64,000 nucleotides of DNA from positions 8,721,001 to 8,785,000 of the forward strand of contig NC_091106.1 in the NCBI RefSeq assembly GCF_024713975.1. Reading direction: 5' to 3'. The first letter of the stretch is position 1; each line of letters opens with the position of its first letter. Under the pieces are notes generated by a model. It did no database searches, was not told where the DNA came from, and was given only the letters and a program-made list of their open reading frames with translations. This DNA is from Paralichthys olivaceus. Taxonomy: Eukaryota; Chordata; Actinopteri; Pleuronectiformes; Paralichthyidae. This document shows, piece by piece, positions 61,801 through 64,000 of this stretch. Made by a program: the position numbers and the translations under genes.

Positions 61801-64000
61801 GGTGGGTGGAGGAAGGGGAAGGCCTTTGTGGGAGACAGTGAAGCGCTCGGTGTAGCCAGCTGTTTCACTAATGAATCTATGTTTAGCACAATAAATCAAA
61901 AGGCATGCTCGTGCTGCTGTAATCCCCTGAAAGCGAGCAGAGACAGGGACGTGCCAAAAGGAGAATCTGGTCCACATTTCTCCGCTCCCAGTATAACTGA
62001 TCCGCTCGGTTAATTTTAGACCTGTCAGGGAAAACAAGGTCACAGCAAATGTTGTATCGAGGATACGCTTGGATCTGCCTCTTTTTCTTTTCATCAATCA
62101 AAGTTTCCCTTTGGAGTTTGGTCCCGGGCTCCTGCGAGACTAGTAATGACGGTTTCTGCGCTCAGCGCTGGGGGAGAAGCTGGAGCCCCAACCAGCAATT
62201 AGGAGGAGCACAGCTGAATCCGCAGGATGTGAAAATTTCCCTTCTGATTCTTGGCTTGGTCCAGAGAAGGAGGGGGGTTGTACATCAGACTGGTTTGGTC
62301 TGGTTATCATGAAGGCCTGCAAAGTTAGGATGATTATAATGCTGAGAGCCAAATTTGCCTTCTTTCAGACTGGCATGAGACCCAATTACTGGAAAGGGCC
62401 TGTTTTGTTGTTCATTGTGTTCAAAATCTTTTTTTGTATTTCAGAGTAGCTGTTTTCTATATAGACGGAGGATTTAAGAGGTCACCCAAACTCAATGAAT
62501 TTAGATTTTTACTATGCTCTTCAGATATTTTAGTGACAGTTTCCTCCTTTCTCCATCACTTTGATCTCAATATTTGGCTCGGCACTTCTTAAAATACACC
62601 GCCACCCTGCTTTGTGAGCCTAATTTTCCATTTCTTCCTGCGATCGAAGATCTGTGTCTGCCTTATCTTTCCATCCTTCCTTTTCCCCCTGACTTGCGGT
62701 TACGCTCAACCTCTTGATATTCCCGTATTCCTCCTCTCTGTTGTGGTGTTGCTGTGAATCAAGTCTGTGAAATGGAAATGAGGACTCTCTCGCTCTCCCT
62801 CGCTCTCTGCCTCCCTCTCTTTCCAGACATCAAAACGAGGCTATGCCTCCAATGTTTTTCTCAGATCTTGGAGTGCTGCCAAATCTTATAAGTGGAGCAG
62901 AGAGGGAGAGAGAAAGAGGTTGCGGAAGAGAGCGAGCAGAATGCAGAGGAAGGAGAGGGGGCGCAGGACAAAAAGATGAAAGCAGAGGGGATGAAAAATG
63001 AACAAGAGAAAGAGGCAATGTGAGAGACGAGGACAAAGCATGGGACTGATCCAAGTGCGTTTGGGCTTTTTTTCATATTAAAGCCGAGCCCAACACAATC
63101 CCTTTTTTTCTGCTGAGCAACTACTCCAAGCTTCTGGCTCAGGATCAGCTGATAAGATGGCGTGCTGATACTTGGCTAAATGAAAAATAGGAGGTGAGAG
63201 AGGGGAGTGTTGTCTCCTGCGATCGAGGATATTCAGTAGGCTGTAGATTGTAGTCCACTAGGGGCTCTAAATCTACTCTATTTGTGAAAATTGCAATGCA
63301 ATATATAGATCCAATTGTGTAAAATCATAGTCATGAATCCCCCTTTTTCTGAACTCCTTCCAGACATGTATTTTGGGCCTCTGGGTGGGGCATGCCAGTC
63401 AGAGTAGTAAGATGCTTGTTGCCACCTCGGACATGCCGAGCTAAACTTAGATATAGCTGTCAATAACAGCCATGCTAAAAGTAAACATGCAAGCAGGGAA
63501 TGCAGCTTTGCTTGGGAAGGATTGTCACCCAGCTGCTCTGCTGTAAAAATCACAAATGAACATTCCCACGCAATGTGTATTCCGAAAAACGGCGAACCAG
63601 ACCTTTTCAAACACTGATGCAGTCAGAGTGATTGTCTGTCGGCCGGTGTGCTGCTAAGAAAGGCTGTCTTCCTCTCTACGGCTGGTGAATGGGCTTCTGG
63701 CGGAGCTGCCAGCTTTGTGGTGGCTGTGGTATGTGTAGCATGTGTGTGTGTAAAGGCATGGAAGGGTAGCAGGTGACTGTCTGTCCCCCTGCACCCCCGA
63801 GGTACTTGTTTAGTCAGCTGAGAGCCTGGATTCAAATGGTTGTGATGGCTCGTGAGGGCCATCTGTGCACAGCCTTTTAAGCTGAATAATGACACAAAGC
63901 CTGTGTAGGAAAACGCAGAAGGCGCCTGAAGTCACGATATGGAGGTTAAGCAGATCATTTAAAATATCTTTTGGAATAAAGGGCTCATACAGAGATTCAC
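58831..64000. other. Intergenic region downstream of irf2bp2
   Basis: No gene is supported; all ORFs are short and domain-free. YY1-like ATGGCGGC motifs cluster near 59666-59700. Repeat-free AT-rich blocks at 61270-61400 and 61690-61800, with TTGATTGATTTACTTGACA-type motifs, could be conserved enhancers. Pyrimidine/purine-rich tracts occur near 62785-62820 and 62895-63020. Confidence 0.6.

Noticed and set aside
1..64000. CRISPR array, integron, prophage or operon-type system
   Set aside because: Gene structure, introns and repeats are vertebrate; tandem direct repeats present are simple microsatellites without spacers.

Overview
This window is vertebrate nuclear DNA, almost certainly from a percomorph teleost. 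It has GT-AG introns, vertebrate codon use, long non-coding tracts, dinucleotide microsatellites and several interspersed repeat types that I recognise from fish genomes. There is no prokaryotic, CRISPR or viral content. All three protein-coding genes lie on the + strand. I recognised them by comparing the spliced translations with remembered vertebrate orthologues; no search was run.

Positions 1-25130 hold the 3' 21 coding exons of arid4b, an ARID/Tudor chromatin protein of the Sin3-HDAC corepressor complex. The start codon and about 39 N-terminal residues lie upstream of the window. The 21 exons splice in frame into 1258 codons plus a TGA stop at 23058-23060. A 3' UTR of about 2 kb follows. 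The introns carry most of the repeats, including two complete MITE-like elements (1524-1846 and 16033-16618), a tRNA-derived SINE fragment and two long simple repeats. One intron has a GC donor.

Positions 25131-28890 hold a repeat-filled spacer of about 1.4 kb and then tomm20, the outer-membrane TOM receptor (five coding exons, 145 aa). Its promoter has three clustered TTACGT-type motifs plus an ETS-like site. An 8-codon upstream ORF ends in an ATGA overlap with the tomm20 start.

Positions 28891-56250 form a 27-kb stretch with no supportable gene. It has CTCF-like motifs near the tomm20 end, a palindrome, LINE and MITE fragments, microsatellites and long poly-G runs that all lie on the + strand. 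Some AT-rich, repeat-free blocks could be conserved regulatory elements.

Positions 56250-58830 hold irf2bp2 (two coding exons, 517 aa), a corepressor with an N-terminal zinc finger and a C-terminal RING-like finger. Exon 1 is GC-rich and the upstream region has a perfect CRE palindrome. Positions 58830-64000 show no gene.

The order ARID4B - TOMM20 - IRF2BP2 on one strand matches human 1q42.3, but RBM34, which lies between ARID4B and TOMM20 in human, is not here. The three genes are neighbours by ancestry, not an operon. I see no novel multi-gene system. The points most worth checking are the regulatory desert with its candidate insulators, the GC-AG intron, the tomm20 uORF overlap and the paired inverted MITEs.
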